This document shows positions 1-11,514 of a DNA stretch of 64,000 nucleotides, piece by piece. The notes beneath the pieces were generated by a model. That model did not search any database and had not been told where the DNA came from. It worked only from the letters and a program-made list of their open reading frames with translations. The DNA comes from Sternotherus odoratus (lineage: Eukaryota; Chordata; Testudines; Kinosternidae): NCBI GenBank assembly GCA_032164245.1, contig JAVMKO010000004.1, positions 30,047,626-30,111,625 on the forward strand, in the 5' to 3' direction. The position numbers and the translations under genes were made by a program. The stretch's first letter is position 1. Every line of letters begins with the position of its first letter.

Positions 1-893
1 ACAATAAATTCTGGTCAATAATGAGCAGTCAGGAATTCTCCCGGCGCATGAGAAGTCCCTGCTGCCATAAATCTGACAAATGGAAAGCCACCTCTGAAAT
101 GTAGGTTGCATATCAGAGGAAAAAAAGGGTTTTGGAAAGAGCAAGCAGGTTGTGTGGCCCTGAACCCTCTGATATGCTACATTAATGGTGCAAGTTAAAG
201 CAGCCCCACTCTTCCTAAGATCAGGGAGCCATGACCTGCTGCCTGGCACTCTTGTCTGCACTGAGTGGAGCTTGGCCATAGGAACTCATGTGCCCTGATT
301 CACAAATTTCAAAATGATCTGCTAGAATTTAATTTGATTTCGGAAGACATAATAAATAAATATGAAATGCAGACAGACATTGTGGGAGGTCTTATTGTAT
401 GAAAGAAGTTTTCAGGGAGTCTGCATGGGATGGGCTCAGCTAAGGAACTGCCCAGTTACTGAAGTACATCCCTTCTTTGGAGAGTAAACCCAACATTTTA
501 CCATCTTGTGCTGCACAGAGGACTGTACAGAATAAGCTCATGAAATTCATTCCCTCCCTCAATGTGGAGAGGAATATACACAGCTTTCTGCGCCCTCCCC
601 CCCCCCCCCGTTGTGATTTCCACACACTGGTTTTAGAAAAGACAAAAATAAGTCTATTAACTAGAAAATATATATTTTAAGGGATAGCAAAGAGATCAAA
701 GCTGATTACCTAGCAAATAAACAAAAAACACTAAGTTTAATATATGAAATAGATTGGATATGAATAGCAGAGTCTAACTTAAAGTGATGATACAAGCAGT
801 TTGTAGAGATTCTTGAGGGAAGGGTGGATAAAGATAGAAGTGGCATTATAAGTTTCCAGGCTGACTAGCACTTGGATTTCTATATAATTTTTT
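1..893. other. Intronic sequence with no recognised element
   Basis: No gene, repeat family or RNA was recognised here. The only oddity is a C-run of about 14 bases near 596-609. The short open frames on both strands lack any recognisable domain. Confidence 0.5.
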
Positions 894-1779
894 TTCAGTT
901 TCAAGGTGGATAAAAATCAATGACTTAAATAAAAATATTTTTTATTTTTTTTAAAATCAGATATTTTTGATAAAATGCTTTTTCAGGAAAAAACTTACCT
1001 AAGGTAGCTTTAAGATACATTGTAGCTCCAAGATATCTCATCATGGAATAGGGATTATAAATTCTAATTCTATAGTAGGAGACAATATATTCATGTAATG
1101 TTTAGGAAATGTTTTGTAAATGAGTTCCAATAGTTCATGGATTAGGAACCCAATTTTATGGCATTACAGGGGTTTATGTACAGATTATTTAGGTTAATCT
1201 TTCTATCTACCCAATGGGACTCAGTGCTCAGCCTAGAACAGTGGTCTCAAAGTCCCGGCCTCCAGGCCCTCTGCAGCCTGAGAATCTCCTCACTGTGGCT
1301 AGGGGAAACTTTTAAAAAAGTTATTTAATTTGGCCCTCCTGGCTGCTGGCCAAGGGGGTTGGGAGGGGAGTGGGCATGAGAGATTCACATGTAGCGCCTG
1401 GTGCCTGCAGATAAGATACGGTGAAGATAAAAAGAACTGAAAGAGGTTCTTTTTAGCTGTTGGCACTGCAGATCTGTGTAATGAAATGGGGCCCACTGTC
1501 CCACGTAATGCTGGTAGGGTGTGTAGGAGGGGCCATCTCAACAGGAGCTCTAGAAGGCACTGAAGCTGATGGGCGAATAATCCCAGACACAGGGAGGGTT
1601 GAAACCACCCACTGCCCCATCTCTTTAGGGTAGTAGCCATGTTCCTCACCCCCTGCATCTGACCAGTGGGCAGACCATGACTGTGCCTCCTTCTTAGCCG
1701 CTTCTGTGCCCAAGGAGGTCCAGCCCAGCAAGGTCCTGCTGACAGCAGAGCGTGGAGTGTGGGAAAGTGGAGCAGGAAC

Positions 1780-1970
1780 TGATCTTGGATGGCCTTGGTG
1801 AAGGTGCTTGGTGGTCCTTGAGAGACCAGGTTTCTATTCTTGGCTCTGCCTTTGCTAGTGATGTCCTGTATGACCTTGAGCAAGGCCTCAGTTCTCCAGC
1901 TGTCACACAGGGATAATAATAACCCATTGTGCAGGGATAATAATAACCCATCTCTCTCTCTCACACACAC
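1780..1970 (+). repeat. MIR (CORE-SINE) remnant plus short CT/CA tract
   Basis: The stretch with tgaccttgagcaaggcctca and then ggataataataacc matches the MIR core and tail as known in amniotes. The last 19 or so bases (cagggataataataaccca) are tandemly duplicated at 1908-1946 and run into (tc)n(ac)n at about 1948-1976. It lies inside the hAT remnant, so it inserted later. Confidence 0.6.
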
Positions 1971-2064
1971 ACACAGGTTGCTTGTAAACAGCCTTACAGA
2001 GAGAGGTCTCAACCCAAAAAAGGGAAAATTGATGACTGACACACTGCCAATTCCAAGATAAGTG

Positions 2065-3644
2065 GGCTGTTCATTATTTTGTCACTGAATACAAATAGAC
2101 TGCCTCATTCTTGATTTGCAAAGACAAAGGAGCTGTTTTAAAAGCCTACAATATCAAATGACACTACACAATGAAACATGCACAGCAATATGATAAATAT
2201 CAGAGAGAAGAAAGAAAGAAGATGGTCTCACAATTGAAAAAAGAATTAGCGAAGCAGCAGCTTTTCCAGAAAGCGAGAAAAGAGTTAGTCAGCAGTTTTG
2301 GCAAGTTATGTCATGAGTGAAATGACTGCTAAGTGTGGGAAGCCATTTACTGATGGTGAATTTATTAAACAATGCTTTATTAAAGTCAGTGAGATAGGAG
2401 AGATGTTTTCAGCAATATCAGCCTATCTCCAAATACAGTAGCAGAGTGAGCTTGAGCTCTCTAAAAATATTAATGGGCACCTCACTGAGAAAAGCACAAC
2501 TTTCTATGCATATTCAATCTCAATTGATGAGAGTACCGATTTGGTTGACAATGCACAGCTTGCCATATCTGTGAGAGGTGTTGATGAAAACTTTGCAGTA
2601 ACTGAAGAATTGCTCAGCTTGTCAAAAATGCGCGGTAGAACAACAGTCAGTGAAATTTTTCACTGCCTTACAGAAGCACTGGAACAACGTGGTCTGCCAT
2701 GGTACTTGGTAGCAGGCTTAAGCACCGATGGAGGCCCAGGAATCATTGGTAAAAAACCTGAATTGGTGGCACTAGTACAAAGAAAGATTGCTTGGCAAAA
2801 CGCTGAGCAACCAATAGCATTGCGCTGCATCATTTACCAACAACCACTGTGCAGTAAGTCTTTGAAATCTGAAAACGTCATGATGGTTGTTGTGAAATAT
2901 GTGAATTATATTCGCTCAGGCGGCTTGCAGCACAGACAGTTTCATGCTTTTTTGGAAGAAATTGAATCTAAATGTGGTGACTTGCTCTACTTCACTGAGG
3001 TGCACTGGCTAAAAAGGGGTTCTACTTTAAAGAGATTCTTTGAATTGAAAACGGAGGTGAAAAGATTAATGGAAGAAATTAAAATGTCTGTACCACAATT
3101 TGAAGATCACAAATGGATGACAGATCTAGCTTCCCTTGCTGATGTAACATAAGAGCTGAATACACTAAACCTGAAACTGCAAAGTCCAGGCCAGATGGTG
3201 ACAACAGTGTATAATAATGTGAGAGCATTCACATTAAACTAAACTAAAATTGTGGAAAAATCAGAATGTTCAGGGTAATCTCATTCATTTCCCAGCATGC
3301 AAGTCACTTGTGGAAGAGCTTGGCTCTGAAATACAGTTCAGTGGTTCTGAATACACGTCCCTCCACAAAGCCAACTACAATAAACTTCAGAGCTAAAGGT
3401 GAACAATTCAAGAAATATGTGAACTGGTGGAAGTCACTTAAAGCACTTGGATTCAGAGACTGTTGAAGTTATAATCTCACTTTTAACAGCAGTAGCTTCT
3501 TCTGCCGATGTAGAAATAATATTTTCTTCCTTTGGACTAATTGATTCCAAATTGAGAAATAGTTTGGGACCTGAAAAAGCAGGAAAGCTTGTTTTTCTTT
3601 CCCAGATTATGAAAAAACAGGAAAATGAAGGTGAAGACAACTGA
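2065..3644 (+). pseudogene. hAT (Charlie-type) transposase, GTF2IRD2 C-terminal-like, broken
   Basis: The transposase is in pieces, in order. A degenerate zinc-finger-like start (2065-2200) contains in-frame stops. A short open stretch follows at about 2300-2440. The largest frame (2541-3152, 203 codons) includes RGVDENFAVTEELL, GLSTDGGPG, EEIESKCGDLLYFTE and HWLKRG. From about 3447 to 3640 comes the C-terminal hAT dimerisation region, with SSADVEIIFSSFGLIDSKLRN. This order and the motifs match the hAT-derived C-terminal half of GTF2IRD2 and its many transposon relatives in reptiles. A stop (TAA) ends the main frame at 3150, and several further frameshifts separate it from the dimerisation region. 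The Asp of STDG, typical of the RNase H-like fold, is still visible. No TFII-I repeats are present, so this is a transposon remnant rather than the domesticated gene. Confidence 0.85.
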
Positions 3645-4249
3645 GTTAGCTGCAGAAGCCAATATTATAAGTTTCTCATTTCACCTGGCTGACATGGTCG
3701 GTTTTTTTTAAATTACTTCATTTAACTATTTTAGTTAAACAATTTTAACAAAAACAAACCTGATTTAAAAAAAACTTGAATGTTTAAATTCAAAAATTCA
3801 TATGCTTGTTTTCTTAAAATATTATGTTTGCTATTTGAGAAAAAAACTTAGAATATATAACATCATTATTTAGTTAAATAATTTTTTTTTAAAGTCTGTC
3901 TGGTGATGTTCTCCTCCTAATACAGCATGGCAAGAAAATCCTCCAAATATTAATGATTAACCTGTTGAATTGGAGATATTTATGAAGTTATTGGGAGGTG
4001 AACTATCTGCTTCAATTACCTTTGGTAAATGAAATAACCAGTCATTCATTTTCTGATATAGTTGTAAATCTAATATGAAGTTTTCAAAATAAATCATTTA
4101 AAAAATGTATAGTGTGTACCTTCTAAAAATGAAACTTACATTTATCTCCGAGTTGTGAAGAATACATATTAAGGTTTTAAAAATCAACAAGAATACACCT
4201 TTATGTAGAAATCCATGATTAAATTGAGTCTTCCTTCACCCTGCTTGAG

Positions 4250-4905
4250 GGAAAGCTGTATTTACTTGAAGCTTAAAACCTCAGGTATAACTTTCTCAGG
4301 TTAGAACTCTCTCTAGTCTGGGTTCAGCATTCTCCCCCAGTTGAATCCTTGTTTTTTAGGAGTTTCCAGAAGTAATCTTGGGCAGGGAGTCAGTGAAGAA
4401 GAACCATGATGATGTCACGCCCCTGCCTTAAATAGCTTTTGCATATGATGGGAACTCTGTTTCCAACTTTTTAGTTCCCATGGCTTTCAGTGGAAAAACA
4501 CTGGCATCCTATGATGAAGTCCAGTACCAGGTGACTTGATCACATGTCTCTGTAGGGCCATAGCAGCCTTGAGTCAGAGGCTGTTTTGAAGTCCTCAAGA
4601 AGGCTCTGGGGTGGGAGATTAGCATCTTTTAGACTTATTGTTCTCCTTAATGGGCCTTCCCAGCCAGCCATCCAGGCTGATTCCATTCTGTCTAGTGGGC
4701 GTTCCCCAGGTGTAAACACATTTGTAACAGATGCATAGACAATATTCCTAATTACAGATACCAAAATGATACATGCATACAAATAGGATAATCATATGAT
4801 ATCTCACATGACCTATTTTGTATAAAATAGATCATAGTTATGCCATAATCATATCATAATAATATACCTATGAAGAATATGGGGCGTAGTGTCATCTACA
4901 CGGAC
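4250..4905 (-). mobile_element. Candidate LTR-derived repeat
   Basis: Read on the minus strand, this block has promoter-like ctatttaaggcagg and gtgacatcatcatgg, ending in aagtaaatacagct, near the right end of the hAT remnant. It resembles an LTR-type repeat remembered from turtle genomes. I could not find both TG/CA ends or a TSD, so the class and the borders are uncertain. Confidence 0.4.
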
Positions 4906-7262
4906 AACAAAAATAAAGAAACAGACCGGAAATACCAGCCTTAAAATGTATCACTTTATGTATAGCTATACTTAAAATATATTTAATAACTGTCTCTGTC
5001 AAGGAATACTTAATATATATTTAATAATTCTGTCCGTCAAGGAATCCTTGGAGTGATCCAAAACAGACTTCAACTAGATCCTGGCCTCAGAACAACAAAA
5101 TAAAATCAGATAGTATTTCCTTCCTGTCTAGAAGGGCCTTCCCCCACACCACTTTAAAGCTTGCAAGAGGAAGGTTTCAGCACTAAATCCAGATCTATTT
5201 TTGATAATCAAGTGTATGACCTTCTAAGTCTAGAAAATTGGTTTACTGTGGCTCTAATCAGACAAGTACTGTTAAGATTTCCTCTTGTCTTTCCTGCTCA
5301 TCTGAAATATCTTAGAAAAAGAAACAGAACAGCTTTACTTACTTATCATTGCCAGAGAGAAGTGTGTTCTACCTATTTAAGAGATGCCCCACTTCCATGA
5401 GACTGATTTTCAGGGTATCTTAAAACACTAGCTCATGAAAAAGAAAAACTTGATTTAATTACTTACAAAAAGAGAGCAGCTAATCGTAACCCTCTGGTTT
5501 AAATGCAAATTAAACTCAGAATGAAGTGTTCCTCATTTCACTGGATCTTTTCAAAAGATATATGGCATGCATTAAACCATCTAGTGGAATACAATATTTT
5601 CAAAAGTGAGTAACTCAAATTTGAGACACCTTAAATCACTGGTCAAGATTTTTCAAACGTGACTAAAGTATACTTCTAGCCAATGTCAACAATTAGATAA
5701 AATAAATTTCCAGTGACTTTTCCTTTTTAGAGCCATTCAACCTCATAATTTAGTTTCTTTCACATTAGTTTATCACAAATCTGGAAGAAGTACAATTAAC
5801 TTTCTAATTTTTTTAAAGTATCACAAGCAAAAGCAATGGTTCTTCATTTGAACAGGGATTCCTTTCAACATGGTAGTGCTAAATATGCTTATACTTTTTT
5901 AACATTTCAAGATGCACACAGAAAAAAAGGGGATTAAATTTCTGAGTTAACGACAGGTTTAAAAAAACACCACCATGATTTGTAATAGACACAACTATAG
6001 TCTGCAGTACTGCAAGAAAAGAACAGTAAGAACCTTTGCTAAAAAACAAAGCTATTCCTCTCTACTACTGATGTTTCTGGCATGTAATTTATAAATTATT
6101 TAGTGAAATAAATGAATAATATTAAGATTCTTGCTAGCAACTTGATTTCAAGTTTTTTAAAAAGGTCACCTCTACACACACAGTAATAATAACAGGAAGA
6201 GTGTTTATGAGTAACCTGCATTACTGCTTTGATCATAGCAAGCTCTAGAATTTCAGGGTTTGTGCCATAATTCTGGGTTTTGTACCATCTTTTACCCAGT
6301 CCCTCAGTCTTCTCATTCTATTCTCCATCTAGCTGTCACAATTGTTATGTAAATTAGATTTTTTTAAAAATAAAAATAAGAAGGATCACTAATTATTTCT
6401 GTGGAAACAATTCCTTAAGACATTGGGATCACTGAATTCAGGCAGTTTTCATTCCAGCGATATAATACCTAAAATAAAATAAAATCAGAGATACATGATC
6501 ACAATGCTGAAGGTACCTAGAACGTATGACAACTATGTCAATTTCTTTTTTTAAGGTTAGCAACCGTATTTATTTATATAGTTAGATTTCTAAAACAAGA
6601 ACCAGCCACCTCCTAAACTCTGGGCCTTTTGCATTATTTATAATGATCAGTTTCGCCTGTCCTCCAAACAGTAGTCAACTTTGAGGCCTTGCAAGTCAAT
6701 TTCTCATTGGATGAGAAATCCATGGTGAATAGTCTGGCAATTTCCTTAGAATAGCTAATTTTATTTACCATAAACACAGTCTTTGAACAGAGGTGACCAC
6801 AAAAAGGTCTCAGGCAAATCTCTCTTTCAGAAATCTCAGCTTTAACACCATGCCTTGCTTTCCAGGAAACCAATCTGACCTCCAAAATGGCTCTTGTTAG
6901 AAAAGTTAAGGCACAGAAAAAACTCTTCTGCAGTTTACAACGGCTTTTTCTAACAAGAAACTGCTTCACAAAACTAACAACAATACAGCATTTCTTCAAA
7001 AACTACACTTCTCCCCTGCCAAGAAAAAGAACTCTGAAGACTCCGTGTAACGGGGCCATTTAGTAACTCTCACTATAATATTACATTATCAAAATTTACT
7101 TAAAACTAGACTGCCCCTTGTAAGGCATTTTCCACCTATGTTGATAACCTCTGCACAATCTATGGTCCTGATTCTGTTAGTCTATCCCATAATAATGGAG
7201 TGGGGAAAAGATCGCTCCAGGCCCCTTGCCCAATGCCTGCCCTCTTTTTCAAGACAAAAAGG
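4906..7262. other. Intronic sequence, no recognised element beyond the tandem pair
   Basis: AT-rich sequence. A 121-codon open frame on the minus strand (6634-6999) and a 79-codon one on the plus strand (5161-5400) have no recognisable domain, no splice context and no repeat match, and are treated as chance. Confidence 0.5.
4971..5047 (+). repeat. Two-copy tandem repeat, about 38 bp
   Basis: The unit cttaaaatatatttaataac...gtcaaggaata occurs twice back to back with a few substitutions. It is too short and diverged to be informative. Confidence 0.6.
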
Positions 7263-7750
7263 AGGAAGTTTCTCCCAGGTTTTATAGACTTCATCTTGTG
7301 GGTGAAGACCCACCTCCTCCTTCTTATGCAGAGTCCAATTGCAAAATGGAGGTTCATAGCCACATGGTCCAATTACCAGACTCTCCAAGATTCAGTTTCT
7401 GACCAGGCAGGTCACATTCCTGGAGAAGCTCAGGTGTGGACAAAGTTCATTCTGTAGTTGATGGTCCTTAATGGGCCATCAGGCAGCTCAAGCAAAGCTG
7501 ACGCTCAGTATTCTGGAATGTCCCCCCCAGCAGAGCACAATATTTGGAAAGACAGACAGTCCAGAGCCAATATTCATAACTTCAACTACAAAATTGATAC
7601 ACACATATCAATGGCATATTCATAATCAGCAATCCATAACCTGGTTGTAGACACCTTAGATGGCCCCCTTTACATAAGATTTGGTGCCACTATAGGACCT
7701 TGGTTGCACCAATTATGTATAGGATCCCAAATTATTTCAGTAACGTGACA
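7263..7750 (-). mobile_element. Truncated LTR, same family as the solo LTR at 23350-24431
   Basis: It aligns over its whole length with the 3' part (plus-strand sense) of the complete solo LTR at 23350-24431. Shared stretches include ctcccaggttttatagact, agagtccaattgcaaaatg and ccaaattatttcagt, and both end in acgtgaca. The other half is missing. The right end directly abuts a Harbinger-type MITE at 7754. Orientation follows the full copy (polyadenylation signal on the minus strand). Confidence 0.75.
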
Positions 7751-7753
7751 CTG

Positions 7754-8330
7754 GTGTGGCCACATTTGCAGCACTTACAGCGGCACAGGGAGTGGTGCAT
7801 TATGGGCAGCTATCCCAGCATTCAGCTGGGTGCAACGTGCTTTTCAAACGCGGGGGGTGAGGGGGAACGTGTAGTGTGTATGCAGAGGGAGAGAGCGAGG
7901 GGATTTTCTACAGGCTGAGAGTCTTGTCAGTGGGTATCCTTTGAAATTAGAGCCTGCTATAGTTTCTCAGTCACACAGCTCCCTTTGTAAACATTTGCAG
8001 TGCTTATCTGCCAAGTTAAGAGAGAAACTCTGAAAAGGTACTTCCGCATTCCTCCTGCCGAGTTCAAAACAAAGCGAAGACACGTCAATTGCCTTAAATG
8101 GCTCGGAGGCGTGCCAGAGATCACTTATAGCGTAATGACTGTTTACACTTGCCATAACACGCTACAGGGAATACGCAATAGCTGTTATTCCTCAAGGAGG
8201 GGAGGATTACCAGGAGCGGTATAACTGTGGCTTTATAGCGCAATACATGCCTTGCCAGTGTGGACGAGTAGGGAGTTATAGTGCTCCTGGAGGCTTTATA
8301 GCGCTATAAAGTGCCAGTGTAACCAAGGCC
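7754..8330 (+). mobile_element. Harbinger-type MITE, left end missing (copy 1)
   Basis: It is co-linear with the complete copy at 51019-51713, from gtggccacattt through the shared gggcagctatcccagcatt to the terminal ctttatagcgctataaagtg...aaccaaggcc, and is followed by tta. The first ~110 bp of the family are absent, replaced by the LTR that ends at 7750. It has no coding capacity; the short frames in it recur in both copies only because the DNA is homologous. Confidence 0.8.
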
Positions 8331-8837
8331 TTAGAGGACTGCAGTCTAAAGTTATCAGGAGAATTCCGTCAGAAATTAGCCTGGCAGAAGAAAATACTCC
8401 AATGACCTCCCATTCTACAACCCTTTATCCAAGATAAAGTAGGGGTGTGAGAAGAGGAAAGCTGCAGCAACTTCAACAACAATAAGTGGCAGAGCAGCTT
8501 CTTGTTGCAGCCTTTCAGCTGAAGAGGGGGGTTATTTTGCCAGTCCGGCAGGTACTTAGCACTGCCTCTCAGGTGCTGTGCACGTCATCTCCCATTAATT
8601 CTTGTGGAAAATGAGGTAAGCAAACACTTCTCAGTATCATTTGTCATTTCAGGGTTGCAAGAATTAGGTTAACTGTAACTATTCAGATAAAAAAAAATTA
8701 TTCCGATCAGAGGCAACGGCATTCTATCAGTCTCCTAGAAACCTCATTACCAGACTATCATACTCCTGGAGGGGAGGGAACAAAAGCTCAAAATAATAGT
8801 TTTTCTGATTTGCTTCTTGAAAAGACAAAGCATATAC
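8331..8837. other. Intronic sequence, nothing recognised
   Basis: No repeat, RNA or exon was recognised between the Harbinger-type MITE and the minisatellite-bearing hAT-type element. Confidence 0.5.
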
Positions 8838-8869
8838 CTTCTGCACAGGGCTGGCGACAGGAATTTTGG

Positions 8870-10190
8870 GGCCCCCCCCGGTCTCCCGCCGCCCATGGGG
8901 CCTCCCCCCGCCAGTCCGCCGCCGCCCGCGGGGCCCCCCCCCGCCAGTCTCCCACCGCCCGCGGGGCCCCCCGCCGATCTCCCGCCGCCCATGCCCCCCC
9001 CCCCGAATCCGGTCAGTCTCCTGCCGCCTGCACTCCCCCCCGTCTCCCGCCACCCGAGGGCCCCCCCCCGGCCGATCTCCCGCCACCCGAGGGGCCCCCC
9101 CCCCGCCGGTCTCCTACCTCCCGCGGCCCCCCCCGGCCGGTCTCCCGCAGCCCCCCCCCCCCGGCCGGTCTCCCGCGCCCCCCCCCCGGGCCGGTCTCCT
9201 GCCACCCGCCCCCCCCCGCCGATCTCCTGCCTCCCGCGGCCCCCCCCCCCCGCCGATCTCCAGCGCCCCCCCCCCGGGCCGGTCTCCCGCGCCCCCCCCC
9301 CCGGCCGGTCTCCTGCCTCCCGCGCCCCCCCCCCGATCGCCTGCCTCCCCCCCCCCCCGCGATCTCCCGCGGCCCTCCCCCCCCGGCGATCTCCCGTGGC
9401 CCCCCCCCTGCCGGTCTCCTGCCTCCCGCGGCCCCCCCCCCCGGCCGATCTCCCACGGCCCGAGGGCCCCCCCCACGCAGGTCTCCTACCTCCCGCGGCC
9501 CCCCCGGCCGGTCTCCCGCGGCCCCCCCCGGCCGGTCTCCTGCCGCGGCCCCCCCCCCCCCAATCTCCTGCCTCCCGCGGGCCCCCTCCCGCCGATCTCC
9601 AGGGCCCCCCCCGGGCCGGTCTCCCGTGCCCCCCCCCGGCCGGTCTCCTGCCTCCCGCGACCCCCCCCCCGATCGCCTGCCTCCCCCCCCGGCGATCTCC
9701 CGTGGCCCTCCCCCCCCCCAGCGCTCTCCCGCGGCCCTCCGGTGATCTCCCGCGGCCCTCCCCCCCCCGGCGATCTCCCGTGCCCCCCCCCGCCGGTCTC
9801 CTGCCTCCCGCGGCCCCCCCCCCCGGCCGATCTCCCACGGCCCGAGGGCCCCCCCCACGCAGGTCTCCTACCTCCCGCGACCCCCCCCCCGGCGATCTCC
9901 CGCGGCCCTCCCCCCCCGGCGCTCTCCCGCGGCCCTCCTAGCGATCTCCCGCAGCCCTCCTGCGATCTCCCGCGGCCCTCCTGCGATCTCCCGCGGCCCT
10001 CCTAGCGATCTCCCGCGGCCCTCCTAGCGATCTCCCGCGGCCCTCCTAGCGATCTCCCGCGGCCCTCCTAGCGATCTCCCGCGGCCCTCCTAGCGATCTC
10101 CCGCGGCCCTCCTGCGATCTCCCGCGGCCCTCCCCCCCCCGGCGATCTCCCGCGGCCCTCCTCCGGCGATCTCCCGTGGCCTGTCTCCTA
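8870..10190 (+). repeat. C-rich minisatellite array
   Basis: Degenerate units of the form gatctcccgcggccc and ggtctcctgcctcccgcgg are separated by C-runs of 7-12. Toward the right (about 9938-10130) the array becomes very regular, with a unit of 21-22 bp (tagcgatctcccgcggccct plus cc) in about eight near-identical copies. The minus strand is correspondingly G-rich with many runs of three or more G, so it could form G-quadruplexes, and the C strand i-motifs. The C-run lengths may be unreliable in the assembly. Confidence 0.9.
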
Positions 10191-10342
10191 CCTCCTGCGG
10201 GCTCCAACCCCCGCTTGTGCTGCAGCCGCGCGGCCGGCCGGGAGAAGCAAAGGGGGGCAGGGCTGGCTGCTGGGTGCCAGGGGAGGGGGTTGGTGAGCGC
10301 GGCAGCGGCTGCCCGAGCCGCGCCTCGCTCACAGCCCCAGCG

Positions 10343-10423
10343 ACAACGGTTACAGCTGTACCGGCCCCGGACTTCAGGGCCCCCTCCCTGAAGTCCGGGG
10401 CCCGGTACAGCTGTAACCGTTGT
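10343..10423. repeat. Inverted repeat, 37/38-bp arms, 6-base loop
   Basis: The left arm 10343-10379 begins acaacggttacagctgtacc. The right arm 10386-10423 is its reverse complement apart from one extra base. It sits just inside the right TIR of the hAT-type element, so the element could extrude a hairpin near its end. No TSD surrounds it, so it is more likely a subterminal feature of the element than a separate insertion. Confidence 0.9.
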
Positions 10424-10452
10424 ACCACCCTGTCGCCGGCCCTGCTTCTGCA

Positions 10453-11510
10453 GTTATTACAAATACATTTTTAATGAATCAGTAAAAAAGAAAAAAAATC
10501 AGTGTAGAGTTTTATTTATCCAGTCTGAGGAAAACAGACTTTAAGACCAAAACTTGAGTTGAATGGTTCATGGACTGTGGAATTCTATAAGCAAGGTATG
10601 CCTCAAAAATCAAAATGCAACTTAATTTTCCAATCAGAGCAAATGAATGTTTAAGTCATCAGAACAACAAAGTTAAGTGTACACGAAGAGACTAAACGGT
10701 TAGGAATACAAAACCGCCATATCAGATACACCAGTGTGTAACAATTTACTAGGGACATTATAAAATCCTATAAAATTTCATTTAAGACATCCATTTTAGA
10801 ATAAGACCTTAAAAATAATATTTTGGTGTTTGTATGTATTTTTGCAAAAAATTTTAAAAGGCACTGCACCAAACTGGCCCTTATGTATGGTAAAGTTTGG
10901 GAGAGGCAGAAGTGAGTGGCAGGAGAAGATGCAGAACCAGTCAGGGAGATCCGCTTTGGCATGTCTTTCACAAATCCTGATCCTGAACACATCCTTAAAA
11001 ATAAGATGCAACTAATCATGTGACTAGTCTAACTGGCTTCAAAGAAAATATTTGTACGTGTAAAGTTAAGTACATGCTTGCAGGATTTGGGCCTATGAAG
11101 GGTGTGCACAATACAGCCATTAGAAAATGGGGAAAATAGAGAAAAATGTCCTTTTTTTTTGGTTAAACATTTCAAAAGTTGAAGTTCTTCTACGAGCTCT
11201 AGTACAGAACATCTAAGCCTTGAAACAGGCTACTCTGTTAATTCATTACATACCAGATTCCAAAGCTGTACGTGTTATGGTTTCTAAAAGTATGTAGAGA
11301 TCCTAGATTAAAAGTACCACACAAATTCTAAACAGTATTAATAATAAACTGACTTGCACAAAGGGCTATTTTAATCTCTTATTCTATATCTTTGACAGTG
11401 ATGTTTGTTTTGAGCAATGGAAACCATGATCTGCATTTTTCTTGTTTGTCTGCTTCATGTTGTGTATACATTTATATATACAATAGGTACACCATTACAT
11501 CTTTGGGGGT
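10453..11510. other. Intronic sequence, nothing recognised
   Basis: AT-rich unique-looking sequence. The open frames around 10768-11019 on both strands show no domain. Confidence 0.5.
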
Positions 11511-11514
11511 CCAA

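Larger units (their letters stand above)
902..4243 (+). mobile_element. Decayed Charlie/GTF2IRD2-like hAT transposon
   Basis: The left end starts caaggtggataaaaatc. The right end, read on the minus strand, starts cagggtgaaggaagactc, which resembles it, so these may be the diverged TIRs. The non-coding 5' part is about 902-1215, followed by foreign sequence with a MIR (about 1230-2050). Transposase-derived frames run from about 2065 to 3644. No convincing 8-bp TSD was found, as expected for an old copy. The ends are approximate; the transposase assignment is firm. Confidence 0.6.
8846..10444. mobile_element. hAT-type non-autonomous element filled by a C-rich minisatellite
   Basis: The left end is cagggctggcgacagg. 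The right end is its inverted copy with one mismatch (cctgtcgccggccctg). Both are flanked by the identical 8-mer cttctgca (8838-8845 and 10445-10452), the 8-bp TSD expected of hAT transposition. The element is 1,599 bp and non-coding. Its interior is a C-rich tandem array (about 8870-10190), a unique GC-rich part (about 10190-10340) and a near-perfect inverted repeat (10343-10423). The long open frames on both strands (up to about 380 codons, P/R- or G/R-rich) are a consequence of the stop-poor composition and are not genes. Confidence 0.9.

Noticed and set aside
1299..2042. 247-codon minus-strand frame
   Set aside because: It crosses a MIR and simple repeats and reads partly from (ac)n and (tc)n; no domain recognised.
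6634..6999. 121-codon minus-strand frame
   Set aside because: No domain, no splice sites of note, and AT-rich context typical of chance frames.
8747..10005. Open frames of 280-380 codons on both strands
   Set aside because: They lie in the C-rich minisatellite, occur in several frames at once, and consist of P/R/S or G/R/A repeats; absence of stops is a consequence of composition.
9938..10130. Possible centromeric or telomeric satellite
   Set aside because: The array is short and bounded by transposon ends with a target duplication, so it belongs to the inserted element.
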